The notes beneath the pieces are model-generated. The model was not told the origin of the DNA, did not search any database, and was given only the letters and a program-made list of their open reading frames with translations. Source: Mimachlamys varia (taxonomy: Eukaryota > Mollusca > Bivalvia > Pectinida > Pectinidae). From it: 64,000 nucleotides of DNA. The stretch covers positions 57,492,322 through 57,556,321 of the forward strand of contig OX392528.1 in the NCBI GenBank assembly GCA_947623455.1. The letters run 5' to 3'. The translations under genes were made by a program, and so were the position numbers. Shown here in pieces: positions 10,450-22,099 of this stretch (positions within the stretch are counted from its first letter, which is position 1; the number at the start of each line of letters is the position of its first letter).

Positions 10450-10675
10450 TGTATTTTTTATGCTATATATTAATTAATCAGTCAATTATATGATTAATTA
10501 TCATAGATCTATTATGCTATATATTAATTAATCAATCGATCAAGCCTATAATTAATTCTAATTATTTTATTATGCTAAATATTAATTCTTCAATCAAACC
10601 TATAATTAATTATTATAATTCTATTATGCTATATATCAATTAATCAATCAAGCCTAGTATTAATTCTCATAATTT
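10450..10675. repeat. AT-rich imperfect tandem repeat, 53-58 bp period
   Basis: Four irregular copies marked by TATGCTATATATTAATTAAT beginning at about 10459, 10513, 10571 and 10624. Each contains ATTAATTAATC and AAGCCTATAATTAATT variants. Confidence 0.8.
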
Positions 10676-10679
10676 CCTC

Positions 10680-11595
10680 CTCAATCCAATATGGCGGCTC
10701 TACATAGATAAAGAAGGGAAAAAAGTGATCTGAAGAGATGTCATTGACTAATTTCAATATTGGTCAATACTGAATTGAAATAATCGTAGATGGTCAGAAA
10801 TGTCAACCACACGGTCACAGCCTCCTATAACAGTAGAATGTTTTTTTAGAACTGACCTCCAATAACATCAAATTTCAAAAACTTATTCTCCCTACTCCCA
10901 ACAATGTTAGATGTTAACACTGCAAGACAGGCAGTCGGCAAAATCACAGTCCGATAGAACAAAGGCCGACCAGCGGCCTCGTGCTATAGTACCCATCACT
11001 CCTGTTGACTCATTTGAACTCCTCTAATTCAAAGGTTGGAATACATGTATTTCATTTTAGTAAGGTACGTAAATCCTGAGAACACCTTATTTAAAAGTGG
11101 AACTAGTACTGTTTGGTATGATCTACCAAACAATGAAACCAAATGGCCCTGGTTTATAAAAGCCGATCAAAATATCTCAACTCATTCACCCTTACATGTA
11201 AAGTTCCAGGATATTGAACCACATGTAATTAACCATTTTCATTGGAAAAGTTTAAATAAATGTCACACCCACACTACCTATATAATTTGTTGTTGACACC
11301 AATTTTATATCATAAACCTAAAAATGTTACAGAAACAAATGTGCAGTAAAATTGTTTGTTTTATAGAGATTTAATGGTGCTTTTCTCCTTCAAAGAAACA
11401 CAAGGATCACTCAAATATTATTAAAGCTTTCTTTGTGCCAATTCAAAAACATTCACTTACATTCATAAAATTGACAATCTTTAAATTTCTACCATTGAAC
11501 CTCTGGTAAACTTGGGGTGAAAACTGGATGTTTTAAACATATGTAGCTGTTTTTATTCTGTTTTAGAATCAAAAGCACAAACCCCTGCACTCATC
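10680..11595. other. No gene recognised; one unassigned 86-codon frame
   Basis: The + frame at 11036-11296 (starting MEYMYFILVRYVNPENTLF) has no family resemblance that I recognise and no clear splice context. It is more likely a relic or a chance frame than a gene. Confidence 0.3.
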
Positions 11596-11930
11596 CTTCA
11601 GTATGAGACCCGGTATGCGAGTAATGGTTAATCCGTACGACTTCAGTATTACCCGGTACGCGAGTAATGGTTAATTCGTGCGACTTCAGAATGACCCGGT
11701 ACGCGAGTAATGGTTAATCCGTGTGACTTCAGTATGCCCTGGTACGCGAGTAATGATTAATCCGTGCGACTTCGGTATGACCCGGTACGCGAGTATTAGT
11801 TAATCCGTGCGACTTCAGTATGACCCGGTACGCGAGTAATGGTTAATCCGTGCGACTTCGGTATGCCCCGGTACGCGAGTAATGGTTAATCCGTGCGACT
11901 TCAGTATGCCCCGTACGCGAGTATTGGTTT
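11596..11930. repeat. CpG-rich 43-bp tandem array
   Basis: About 7.8 copies of a 43-bp unit beginning CTTCAGTATGACCCGGTACG and containing GCGAGTAATGGTTAATCCG. Each copy carries up to five CpG dinucleotides, which is unusual in this AT-rich window. Copies differ at one to four positions. Confidence 0.95.
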
Positions 11931-12674
11931 ATGAAAGCTGCATGGGTATTTCACTTTGACCCTTGCTGGGTTTTCCATCATAGAAAAGGGTGAGATGCAT
12001 TGTTGGAGGGATCGGCTTGAATGAGGTATCGAAGTCAGAGACTGATATAACAAGATACAAATAATTGGATTTATCATCTAATATTTTAACATAGAACGTA
12101 TGCTTCATGAGAGTGTTGTTCGAGAGTGCTGTGAACTGTAAATGTATAGACAACATATGAAACAATTTGAATACTACTTTTTGAACTTCAAAGCTTTTCG
12201 GTATTGCTAATATAATACTTCAAATATAGTCATATACACTATATCTATTAAACGAATGGGGTTTCCAAGACTTTAAGAAAATATTTTCAACACATTCCCA
12301 TCCGAGGACCAACTTTTGAATACATTTTTTAGTTCCGTGATGAAATATAAAAAACAAATCATATTTCGGAAAAGTGGTCATCCTTTGGGAAAGTGCTGAA
12401 AGGAATAAAATGAACAATGTTGATTAATTTTCCCAAAACTGCGAAAGTTTTTGCCTTTGTTAGAGCAATTTCTTTTTCTGAATCTGTTCATATCCAATAT
12501 GGTCGAACGTGTAACACAGTTTCCTTGTGACGAGGAAATAAACGGTTCAGCCTAAATCACTTTTTAGTTATTAATATTTGGCATTTAGTAAAATAAGAGA
12601 ATACCGAAGCGTCAACATAATCATAATCCAAAATCAAAATCGATTAAACCAGGGGCAAAATTTGAACAAAGGAA

Positions 12675-12777
12675 AGATTTACATGGAGACCCTTGCAGAA
12701 GTACAAGAGAATAAGACCAGGTGTTCCGGAAGAGTAAGCGTCTTCTGCTTCATCGACGACACCCGCCATGTAAATCT
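12675..12777 (-). promoter_or_regulatory. Conserved inverted-repeat block in the PLE 3' tail
   Basis: A perfect 12-bp inverted repeat (AGATTTACATGG at 12675-12686, CCATGTAAATCT at 12766-12777) encloses about 80 bp. That interior contains further short complementary segments (GGTGT/ACACC and GAAGA/TCTTC). The same arrangement appears near 33952-34053, 49493-49590 and 60889-60989, and is degraded in older copies. It looks like an RNA stem-loop used by the element, but the role is unknown. Confidence 0.6.
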
Positions 12778-12852
12778 CTGTCACATCCAAGTAAACATCA
12801 AGTTATCAAAATGAGAACCGAGTATCATTGTCAATCACAACAAGTAAACACA

Positions 12853-14352
12853 CTAATGAGCATGCTCAAAAAAGTCCATCTTCATATCACCTAAAGAAAC
12901 AGAATATTTCTCAATGAGACAAAGATGGCGACCATAAAACTTGCCCATAGTACTGATCAACCTGGATCTCTCGAATCCTTGTGTTGTTAGCTTGTTTGTC
13001 AGCAGTCGACATCGATCACGAAAATCCCGATATTTAGAGCAAGCCCTGGAATACCGAATCAACTGCGACATGTAAACACCATAGGTTGGAGAAGCAGGGA
13101 AGTTACTATCAAGAAATGGAAAGTTAACGATCGGAAAATTGAAATCATCACGTTTATCGTATAGCTTAGTAGTAAGCTGTCCATGTTGGTCGTAGTTTAA
13201 GTAGAGATCGAGGTAAGCAGCTGATGTAGAAGAGTCGGTTGTGTCCTTTATTTCAAGTTCAGAAGGGTTTATCCGATCGACGTGGTCAGCAAACTTCTTA
13301 TTGTTTATAGACAACAAATCGTCGATATATCTGAAAATGAAATTAAAATATTTGGCAAGGTTTTTGTTACCTGTCCTGATTAGCTCCCCCACAAATACAG
13401 CCTCGTATGAAAACAAAAACAAGTCGGCTAAGAGTGGGGCACAGTTTGTTCCCATGGGAATGCCAACAGTCTGCTGGAAAATCTTTCCTCCGAACTCAAC
13501 AAAAATGTTGTCGACCAGGAATTCAATCATCCTTACTACATCTTCTTCAGTATATTTCCTCTTAGCTTTTGCCGTGTTTTTGACAAAGGATGCTCCGAGA
13601 TAGCTCACTACCATATATTTGTATCGTCGTCCGCCTTTCTTAGAAAAGAAAGCTCTCATAACAAGAGATCGGAGACGTTCCTTCAATTTTGTATGAGGTA
13701 TGGTAGTGTACAGGGTGGAAAAATCAAATGTTTTGACCGAAAAGACGTTCTTTAGGAGGGGATGTTCAAGATTGATCAAAAGATCTTTCGAATTTTTCAA
13801 AATCCACATCCCATTAATGCCACTTCTTGAGTACACAGTGTCACAATACGACTGAAGCCCTGATTTTATGGTACTAAGAATTGTAGTAAAAAGTTTTGAT
13901 AATGGCTTGGTCGAGCAATTAGCAGAGCCAGCGATAAAACGTTGCTTATAAGGATCCTTGTGTAGTTTCGGTATCCAATAAAAACAAGGTAGGTCAGCAT
14001 CTTGCTCATTAACCGGTACTTGGAAAGATTGCAATACCGAAGCATGGTTTGACAGTATTTCATCTTTCGAAAAACCGGTCAATGTGTAAGTAGGATTACC
14101 TTGGTTATCAAGCAGGCCTAGTTCTTTTTGCAAGCAATGAATGTAATAGCGTTTGCAAACAATGATCAAGTTGTTAGATGCTTTGTCTGCAGACACGACC
14201 ACATACTTATCATGTAGATTGTTGAGTGTTGCTCGAACATCGGGGTCAAGAAATATCGACTTGTGTTTAGTTTTCATTTTGTTACGCAAATTGCTTATTC
14301 TTTTCTGAATAGAGGACCTAATAGACTTCACCCACTCTGAAAGTGAATCCAA
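12853..14352 (-). CDS. Penelope-like reverse transcriptase
   Basis: A 499-residue open frame. Landmarks in order: [15 protein letters not shown] (residues 56-70), [17 protein letters not shown] (126-142), the catalytic [12 protein letters not shown] (209-220), [16 protein letters not shown] (296-311), and RYIDDLLSIN (341-350) with the YIDD active-site pair. A basic Tyr/Arg-rich C-terminal part follows ([19 protein letters not shown], 429-447). The order and motif wording fit the PLE-type RT group rather than LINE or LTR RTs. The frame is intact, but the N-terminal part lies in a separate frame at 14382-14867 because of a small local duplication (about 14350-14385). No other copy in the window keeps an intact RT. 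It is probably not functional alone. Confidence 0.85.
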   Translation of the reverse strand: MDSLSEWVKSIRSSIQKRISNLRNKMKTKHKSIFLDPDVRATLNNLHDKYVVVSADKASNNLIIVCKRYYIHCLQKELGLLDNQGNPTYTLTGFSKDEILSNHASVLQSFQVPVNEQDADLPCFYWIPKLHKDPYKQRFIAGSANCSTKPLSKLFTTILSTIKSGLQSYCDTVYSRSGINGMWILKNSKDLLINLEHPLLKNVFSVKTFDFSTLYTTIPHTKLKERLRSLVMRAFFSKKGGRRYKYMVVSYLGASFVKNTAKAKRKYTEEDVVRMIEFLVDNIFVEFGGKIFQQTVGIPMGTNCAPLLADLFLFSYEAVFVGELIRTGNKNLAKYFNFIFRYIDDLLSINNKKFADHVDRINPSELEIKDTTDSSTSAAYLDLYLNYDQHGQLTTKLYDKRDDFNFPIVNFPFLDSNFPASPTYGVYMSQLIRYSRACSKYRDFRDRCRLLTNKLTTQGFERSRLISTMGKFYGRHLCLIEKYSVSLGDMKMDFFEHAH

Positions 14353-14381
14353 TTCAGCATGTTTAGTTTAGTCATTCACGT

Positions 14382-14867
14382 TTATTCACGTTTAGTCCAT
14401 TGTCTGGCGTAATCTTCAACCGAGTCCATAAGAATCTTGAAATTCACATGCCAATTGATGGATGGAGTCTCACGATACTTAGGACCTTTCATGAAAAGCT
14501 CCCGGAGCTTTATATTTGGGATAATATTAAGATTACCCGTTACTATGTGGCCAGCTGGACCATAGCAATATTGAGATGAAGAACATGAACATGCTGAAGG
14601 AGGAGTCATTCTAAAGTCATCTATATTCAATTGTTGCAATATTTGCTTGTAATTGAAAAGCTTTGGTGCAATAGGTATAGAATAACTGTAGGAAATAATC
14701 AATGAACTTTTATATCGGAAGTACGGTGGTATGTTAGCTTGAACAGACTTTTGGTGCAAGATATTGCTGATGTTAATGGCATCAATCCCCTTATTGGCAA
14801 ATAATAAACAAACCCCTGTCCACGTGTACAGTACACGTTTGTGATGTAGGTAGGGCATCAATCTCAA
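14382..14867 (-). CDS. N-terminal part of the Penelope-like polyprotein
   Basis: A 161-codon frame ending DYARQWTKRE followed by a stop, immediately upstream of the RT ORF. A Cys-rich block CSCSSSQYCYGPAGHIVTG lies near residues 93-111, followed by IPNIKLRELFMKGPKYRE. The corresponding junction in the copy near 35130 shows the same residues (DYARQWAKR) leading almost directly into the RT start. The two frames here were therefore originally one ORF, split by a short tandem insertion. The domain's role is unknown; I saw no endonuclease motif. Confidence 0.65.
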   Translation of the reverse strand: MRLMPYLHHKRVLYTWTGVCLLFANKGIDAINISNILHQKSVQANIPPYFRYKSSLIISYSYSIPIAPKLFNYKQILQQLNIDDFRMTPPSACSCSSSQYCYGPAGHIVTGNLNIIPNIKLRELFMKGPKYRETPSINWHVNFKILMDSVEDYARQWTKRE

Positions 14868-15639
14868 TGATCTGTGTTAATCATTTTATCCTCCAAATGG
14901 CAATAGTAATTATATATGACTTAAACACCCAACACATGATGCCGAAATACCAGCTATGTATGTTTGTTGCGTTAAGTTCGTCTGTTTACAATACCCTATT
15001 AATAGATACAGAACAACTGCATAAAAAATACGCGTACGCGTCATAATAGTGCATGCTTGAACGCACACACTAGCTATAGCGGAGTACAGTTTTGGGGGGA
15101 AAGGTATAGCAACCCGCCATACCTCATTTTTTAGAATGCGCTGATGGAATTCCATTTGACATGTACATTTGTATGACTTGCCAGAACAACGCATGTATTT
15201 TCTATTTTTAACCATTTCAAAATATAATATTACAGTTCCAAGCGTTACTTCAGTAAAAATGCGTCTTTTTTAATGAACATCGTACCGTACGTGTAATGGA
15301 AATGGTTTAAATATTTATCAATTATTTAATTCATTTCACGGTTTTATCAATACTGATCACGACTCATTGTTCAAACGCGTGTTTGATTTTGAGCTTTCTA
15401 AAAAAGCTTAACTTATCCTGGGTAACGTTTTGTTGTTAGAATCCTGAAACGTTTCGGATAGAAATTAATAAACACCAGCATTTGTTTTGTCCTTTTTTAA
15501 TGTATCAAAATGGAATTAAATAATCTACTCGCAATTGAACTAATAAATATTTCCATTCAAAATTTAAATCTTTTTTAAAAAATTGAGTTTGTCATACTTT
15601 CTGCTTGTTAACGCTTCGGTATTCTCTTATTTATTTTTC

Positions 15640-17165
15640 TAACCTACATACAATTTTTCTTTGGTGCTAACACATGAACTGCATTTTTATTTAAAAAATA
15701 TGTTACTAAATTTAACTGGTTTAGTTAAATGTGAACATCTTTCTCCTTTTATGTCTTTGCTTTTTTCCCTGATTCTGCCTGTTTTGATTTTCTTTGTGTC
15801 TCTCTCCGTCTTTAATCTCCCTATTTTTTTTATTCCAGATGAAAGTATAATTGTTATGTATTGCATTAATTGACCCATCAATTAATTGTTTATATTTATT
15901 GTACTTGAAAAAAAGGTATCTTGCTTAGTTGGTAAAACTTGTGTCCTTTTGTAAAAATTCATTTGAGATATATTTAAAATAAATACCACTATATGAATGC
16001 ACTGGTGACAGTATCCTATAATTTAATCCTGCTTATAAGAGGCCTTTTTATTGGCTTAGGAATTTGTGTTATCACCTCCTAACTTGAAAATGACGTCACC
16101 ATTTGTAACGTAACTTTTGATTTGCTGAATCAACAGCGTAATGATTTCTGAGAGGAAAGAGTTCCAATATGAAAGTGGAATGTTACAGGTATTATGAAGA
16201 AAAGACTGAAGTATTAGGATTAACTTCAATCTTTGGTTTATATTATTGAGCATTTAACACATTTTTATCTATCATTGCTAATTCTAAAATAACATAAAAC
16301 ATAGATTGAAGTTAAACCTTCAAATAAATAATGCCAAGTGTTTTGCATTTTTTTTATATTTACATTTTCACTTCACTCCGCCTCAATGAAACTAGTAAAC
16401 TCTGGTTATTCATTTCTCGATGAAACAAGTGGGGCACGCGCTTTTTCATTCCTGGCGAAGTAATACATTTGTTTACAGTGTATCGACCTGGACGAACTGT
16501 GTACAATAATGTACGGGTGTACTACACACGTAAAACAGCTGTTTTACATGCCAATGATTACATGCAATATCATATCACACATAGCTTTAATAATACATGA
16601 TATGACCAAATTCTGACATTTCCGAAAGCATTTATTCAAGATATGTTGGTCCTAAATTCCTCATTGATTCCATCGACGATCGTGCTTTTAATGCCCGTCG
16701 GCAGATTTCGCATTTTTTTCATGTCCAATACTAAAATAAAATGTTTGAGATTGGTCACAGAAATCCGTTCTCTTTTAAGAAGTTACATATGTTTGTTTCT
16801 ATTATTCGACAAATGTAACATGTTCACGAAACTGATAAGCTAGCTAGACTAGATCTACGTTAGGGCCTGACCTAGCTTGCTCATAGAGGCCCGAGAAATT
16901 GTTACACTTACAGCATAGTTTTTGGATTTAAACCACGGTGTCTAGAATACATTTATACTTCCGAGGAGTTTTGATTAGGGTGGCATATTTATCGGAAACT
17001 GATCTTAACCTCCAAAAGCTTAACAAACTATAAAAACTTTAGTTTATGTCCAAAAGCAGATGTATCGAATTCTCAGGCACCTGTGATCTTGTCAGTAACT
17101 GACCATGTGCTTACCTTTAAAGCTAAATATGTAGTTTTCGGTTGATATCCCAAATTAAAAATCGT
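15640..17165. other. No gene recognised
   Basis: AT-rich sequence with only short open frames and no domain resemblance. No exon of the downstream calmodulin-like gene was found here. Confidence 0.4.
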
Positions 17166-17169
17166 TAAA

Positions 17170-18936
17170 TCACTAATCCAGTTGATTATATGTCTCTTAA
17201 TTAGAGATGCAAAACATAAGTATGTGAAAAAATTACAAGACTCTTTGAATAATGATGCAATTTCCCAAGATAAATGGTGGAAGATAGCAAAGTCTATAAC
17301 TAATTTCTCAAATAAATCCTCTTCTATCCCCCCTCTTGAAATCAATAACCAAATCTTACACCATCCTACAGATAAAGCTGAAAGTTTGAATAATCATTTT
17401 ACTAATATTTCTTCATCTTCACCTGACCTTGAACTTCCCCAGTTAGCACAGCCCTTTACCCCTTTCTCCCTAACAAACATTCACATCTCAGAACAAGATA
17501 TATCTGACCAAACGCATTCACTAAATTCCAGTAAACCTCCTGGTCATGATGGGATTATTCCTAAGATTGTAAAAAAGTTGAGTATTTCACTAATATTACC
17601 CCTTAAGCTATTATTTAATAAAACTTTAAATACAGATGTGCTACCCAGTAGTTGGAAACAAGCTAATATTAATGCCATTTACAAAGGAACTGGTTCATCC
17701 AATGATATCTCTAATTATAGACCTATATCAATAACCTCATGTTTTAGTAAAATAATGGAAAAAATTGTTTTTAAATATCTCTACAATTACTTAATGGACA
17801 ATTCTATACTTTCTGCACCTCTCTGCAGAACAAATAATTATTTTGATAGCTTTTTTCCCTATATGTGCCGTACGGTTAATAATATGGATATTACATTGTT
17901 AAATGCTCCATCACTTTCTAGTTTTAAAAGATCTTTAATAAATAAAGTTACAACAAATATAACTTCTTCAATTTTTAAATTAGAAGGGGACAGAAGGGCC
18001 AATATTGTTCTATGTCAACTTAGAAATGAGTGCAGTGACCTCAATTTTGATTTACATAAAGATCACTTATTAGCCAGTCCAGCATGTTCATGTTATTTTA
18101 ATTTTGAAACTGTAACCCACTATTTTTGAATTGCCCCGTGTATAATGAACAGAGACATACTCTTTTGGCTTCTTTAAATAGTTATGGTAATCATAATCAT
18201 CTAAATATACATACTTTCCTTCATGGATGCCCTTTCTGTGATGAAGATGTAAACAGGCAAATTTTAAAAGATGTCTTAAATTTCATTGGTAAATCTAAAC
18301 GCTTCAAACTTTATTACTTATGATATGTATCATGAAGGCATGTACATGTACATTTAACTATTTAAAAATTATAATTTTTTCCACCAATAGCATAACAGTA
18401 TGGCTGACTGATGGATGAGTCCTTAATTGAATAGTATCTTATAGTTTTATTAAACTCTCTAATATTGATTTCTCTGTATGAATTAATTAAACTACATTTA
18501 TAATATTTATGTTGAGCAGTCCAATTTACAAATGACCTGTGCAGTATATATACTTGCACATGGACTTTTGGTCAGGTATTTTGGCTGTTTAGTTATTATG
18601 TGTATATTCATACAATATAAATGTTTGTATATAACATTATTTATGTTCATCAATGTTATAGAGAGTAATGTACTGTGCTTGTGTTGTGTATTGTGTAATT
18701 GTACAATGTGTTGTGCTTGTATTTGTCAACATTTACTAGTTATCTCCCTTGCTAATTTTATTTGTTTTGTGTTTATACAAAATTAATTTTCATTTCACAT
18801 TATTTTTCTTAATTGATTTTATAAACTAATTTACTGTTTTTTTCGGCCACCTATGGAGAGAATTTATATAGGCTTCTGCCTGTTATTCCATCCAATTGAC
18901 GTTTGAACATCTTTGTCAATAAAATTTATTGAAATG
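17170..18936 (+). mobile_element. CR1/Jockey-like LINE with internal deletion
   Basis: It contains the 3' half of ORF2 (17182-18323) and a 600-bp 3' UTR ending in AATAAAATTTATTG. The 3' end matches 1-405 of the window almost exactly, so the family has been active recently. Confidence 0.8.
17182..18323 (+). pseudogene. LINE ORF2 remnant (RT fingers fused to C-terminal zinc knuckle)
   Basis: The frame 17182-18129 starts within the linker before the RT (DKWWKIAKSI) and shows LNSSKPPGHDGIIPKIVKK and SNYRPISITSCFSKIMEKI, the RT finger motifs. At about 17815 (after DNSILS) it jumps to sequence typical of the far C-terminus (LNAPSLSSFKRSL), so the palm with its Asp-Asp pair is deleted. The C-terminal Cys/His knuckle ACSCYFNFETVTHYF is interrupted by a stop at 18127. 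The next frame continues NCPVYNEQRHTLLASL to 18323. It cannot encode an active RT. Confidence 0.85.
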
Positions 18937-18949
18937 GAAAAAAATTATA

Positions 18950-21900
18950 TGTCACCAATACCATTCAATAAGCTATGCATGCCTAAATCCACTGACTGTT
19001 ATGAGACGTTTTCAATATGCTTAGGCCTAACCGAAATCTGACTTCCGACAACTTTAATCGACTCGCTTCAACTGTGATCAAATCACAACGTAGTTTATTT
19101 ACTGCTGCGCGATGCAAACTGCTCTAAAAACACTCTAGTAATTCATTTCATACTGGAAAGGTATTTCAATAAATTCTTAATGAAAATAAAAGTTTGAGAG
19201 GTATGATTACAGCACATATAAAAGCCAAAAAATAAAAATCTTGTCTCTGGACTACATTTTTCTGTTGCCAAGTGATGAATGAAGCTAGCTATCAGCTGTT
19301 CCGCATATGTACATACTCGTGCAAATGGTACATGAACTGCTTCGCAGTTCACTTCATCTGCGCGAGGTTCACTTGACTTCATCAGCCGATGCAAACAACA
19401 AAATAGACATTCAATCCTTAAATGAAGTTTTGCTGTTGTATGTGTTGCCATATGCCTATAGCATAGCTCTTGTCCTAACTCTATCATGTAAATGTACCGT
19501 GTATGCTAATTGCTTTTACAATGCAAGGCATTTATATAGAGAAACACTTTTCCATTGAAGCAATAGTTCATAAAATAGACCAGTATATAATACATAGTTT
19601 TGTCGACCCTCGATCGATATCGCTGACCTGGAGTTGACAAAACTGTGTATAGTTGACATCAACATGCGATAATTGCTTAAAGATGCATACAAAAATTAAA
19701 TTAACGGAATTAGAAAATCAGCTTTGATTTTTCAAGATTTATGCCCTAAGCTATATTTGAGCAATATTTCTTCAACACATTGTGAAGTAATTCCCCTAAA
19801 ATAATCTAATCACCGCCATACAGCACCCGTATGCAGGTTCTAAAAACCAAAAACCCGTATGTTTCAAAACGAATGTTTATTTCGAATATGACCTTCTGAA
19901 CCGGGAGAATTAGTCCAAGTCATTTAAATAGACTATTTTCTATATAAACTGATTCAGAAACATTGTTTTTAGCTTACATTTACTATGGCAAATGTCACAC
20001 GACTCCAATTCCAACACGTTCTTCAACTGAAACATTATCCAATCAAGTCTAAATATTGTAACTACTTGAGCTCAAATGCTTACGAGGCAGTCGAATGGTC
20101 ACTTGCTTTTTGAAATTACTACATGTATATAGGGAGACGTAGCACGGAGCGGCTATACATGGGGCGCCGCGACGCAATTTGGTCTCAGTTTGAACTAGTT
20201 ATCATCTGCCGTAAATAATCGCCGCCGCTCTTGTTAGAAAAATTCCTGTAAAACACAGGAACACGATACTATGTTCTGTTTCACGATATGTCTGTTAGTG
20301 TATTGGAAATAGCCTTTTTAACGAATTTAAAACCGTTTTGTATTTTTTCAGTCTTTACTTGTAACAGCAATCCATCGGTCTGCTACAGTAATGTTATGCC
20401 CTGCATGTAGGGCGAAAGAATTGTAACTACTGCCCCATTGCATGAAGTCGACTAAATATGGGATTTTATATTTTCTCTTGTTTCTAAGCAACTTTCCCTT
20501 CCTAGTGTCTTCCTTTACATAATCTCACATTTTGCCTTTAGTTGTGGTGAAGGCTTTGGGTTCTCTTTCCTGGCTGAGACAAGTCTTAAACAATTGCTTG
20601 ATGTTCATCATAATGGGAGTGAAACGACTGTTTTACTCGTTGTCTGTACAATGTGACCGATGGGGTGTTTTGCTGGGGACCTTCGATAGTGTACTTTAGT
20701 TCAGTATGGTTGCACTTAAAATCGTCAAAAGATCCTGACTATTGCTAGGAGGCTTAAACGAACATTCCGCGGCCTCCCAAAAATGCGCACGCATTCAACA
20801 CACGCACACACACAAATCGCATACACCGGGAGGTCGTTCTTAAATGATCCAAGCTATTAATGGACGTAAAAAATCAAACCAAACCAAACTGCTAATGTTA
20901 TATACACTTGAAAGTGTGCATGTATATACCCAATCTTTGTTCAATACCTATTTCATCTTTCTCGGGTTGACAAAACCCGTATTACGTAACCTTATAAAGT
21001 ATAAAAAAAACTGTATATTACTTTTACCTCAGTCGTAGCATCGCTGTTCTCTCAGCAATTGTCCTGTGTTACATCATGTTGTTTGATAATTTTATAATTT
21101 TATAACAAAATACTTTTATTTCGGTAAATATGTGATGATTCGAACCTTAAACGTTCAATCACCAAATGTCCAGGTTTATACATTGTATAACTTCATATCC
21201 TCCTCCCAAAAGTCCATGATTGTTAAAAAATATACCTAATATCGTGTAAAACCAACATTATATTTCAACAAACGGAGTTTCAACTAACGTTTTTTATATA
21301 TGCAATGGACGATTTTATCGTGTTTGTATCAAATTGTCATTCCACCGATATATGTTCATAATATTTCCATACAAATTCCAGCCGAAATTATCGAATTTAA
21401 AACGATTTTCTTGTTTGATTGTAATATAACATGACAATTATTGAGATTTATTGTGACTGTCATGAAAAGATTGATCGTTTCATGTGTTTTGGCATTCTCA
21501 GGTTCTGTACGTCCGTTTAAGAAGACTAATTTCTTTTTATAAACACCATTTAAAATATATCGTTTTCAACACAATAACACGATCGTGTTACAAGAAGTAT
21601 GATTTTTTTTTATTAAATAAACACTGCAGACTTCTCAGTCTTCCCTCTAAACAACGCATTCTGAAATTTTATTGGATATTATGAAATCATTCTCCAGAAC
21701 ATGGACTACAGCGTGTCCATTAGTGCGTAAATTACCTCTTTCTGTTTTGTAAAGGGGTTACTTTTAGTCTGAAAGGACTAAATGCAAGGGAAATTATTAT
21801 GAATGAAACATTTTGAACTTTAAACAGAAGTAAAATCGCTACCTGAAAGAAACATGAAAGGGAGGTATAATTCGGAACCAAATACTTAGAAATCCGGATA

Positions 21901-21955
21901 AAGATGTTCTAATTTATTTACTTATTTATTCTTAATAAATCATTGTCTGTTACAG
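18950..21955. other. No gene recognised; presumed upstream intron of the calmodulin-like gene
   Basis: No convincing ORF in 3 kb. The first EF-hand exon at 21956 needs an upstream exon ending in phase 1, and I could not identify one here. It may be a very short exon, as in other calmodulin genes where the first exon carries little more than the start codon. Confidence 0.4.
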
Positions 21956-22099
21956 AGCTCCGTGAAGCCTTCTATATGTTTGATAAAGATGGGGACGGCC
22001 GAATCACCGCTTCGGAACTAGGAGTCGTTCTAAAATCTATGGGACACACACCAACCGACACAGAGTTACGGGACCTGATTCATGAAGTCGATGCTGATG
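21956..22099 (+). CDS. Calmodulin-like exon A (EF-hand 1 and first half of EF-hand 2)
   Basis: Preceded by TTGTCTGTTACAG and followed by GTAAAT. Length 144 bp, phase 1 at both ends. It encodes [20 protein letters not shown], then [17 protein letters not shown] and HEVDADG. The acidic loop residues of EF-hand 1 are all canonical. Confidence 0.9.

Larger units (their letters stand above)
12589..15633 (-). mobile_element. Penelope-like retroelement, near-complete copy with terminal inverted repeats
   Basis: The element reads right to left. Its 3' tail is at 12589-12850 (conserved in at least seven other copies here), the RT ORF at 12853-14352, the N-terminal ORF at 14382-14867 and a non-coding 5' part to 15633. 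Bases 12591-12617 match the reverse complement of 15607-15633 with one mismatch over 27, so the copy is bounded by inverted termini. PLEs are known to carry direct or inverted terminal repeats. No GIY-YIG endonuclease was recognised. Assignment to a specific PLE clade needs a tree. Confidence 0.75.

Noticed and set aside
12700..12770. Second hammerhead ribozyme in the PLE tail
   Set aside because: The GTCGATGAAG...GGAACACC wording resembles it, but the CTGANGA core and GAAA are not both present in the right order.
13241..13603. 120-codon + strand ORF
   Set aside because: Antisense shadow of the Penelope-like RT frame.
21956..22099. Processed calmodulin pseudogene
   Set aside because: Exons are separated by introns with proper splice sites and all EF-hand ligands are kept; this is a spliced gene.
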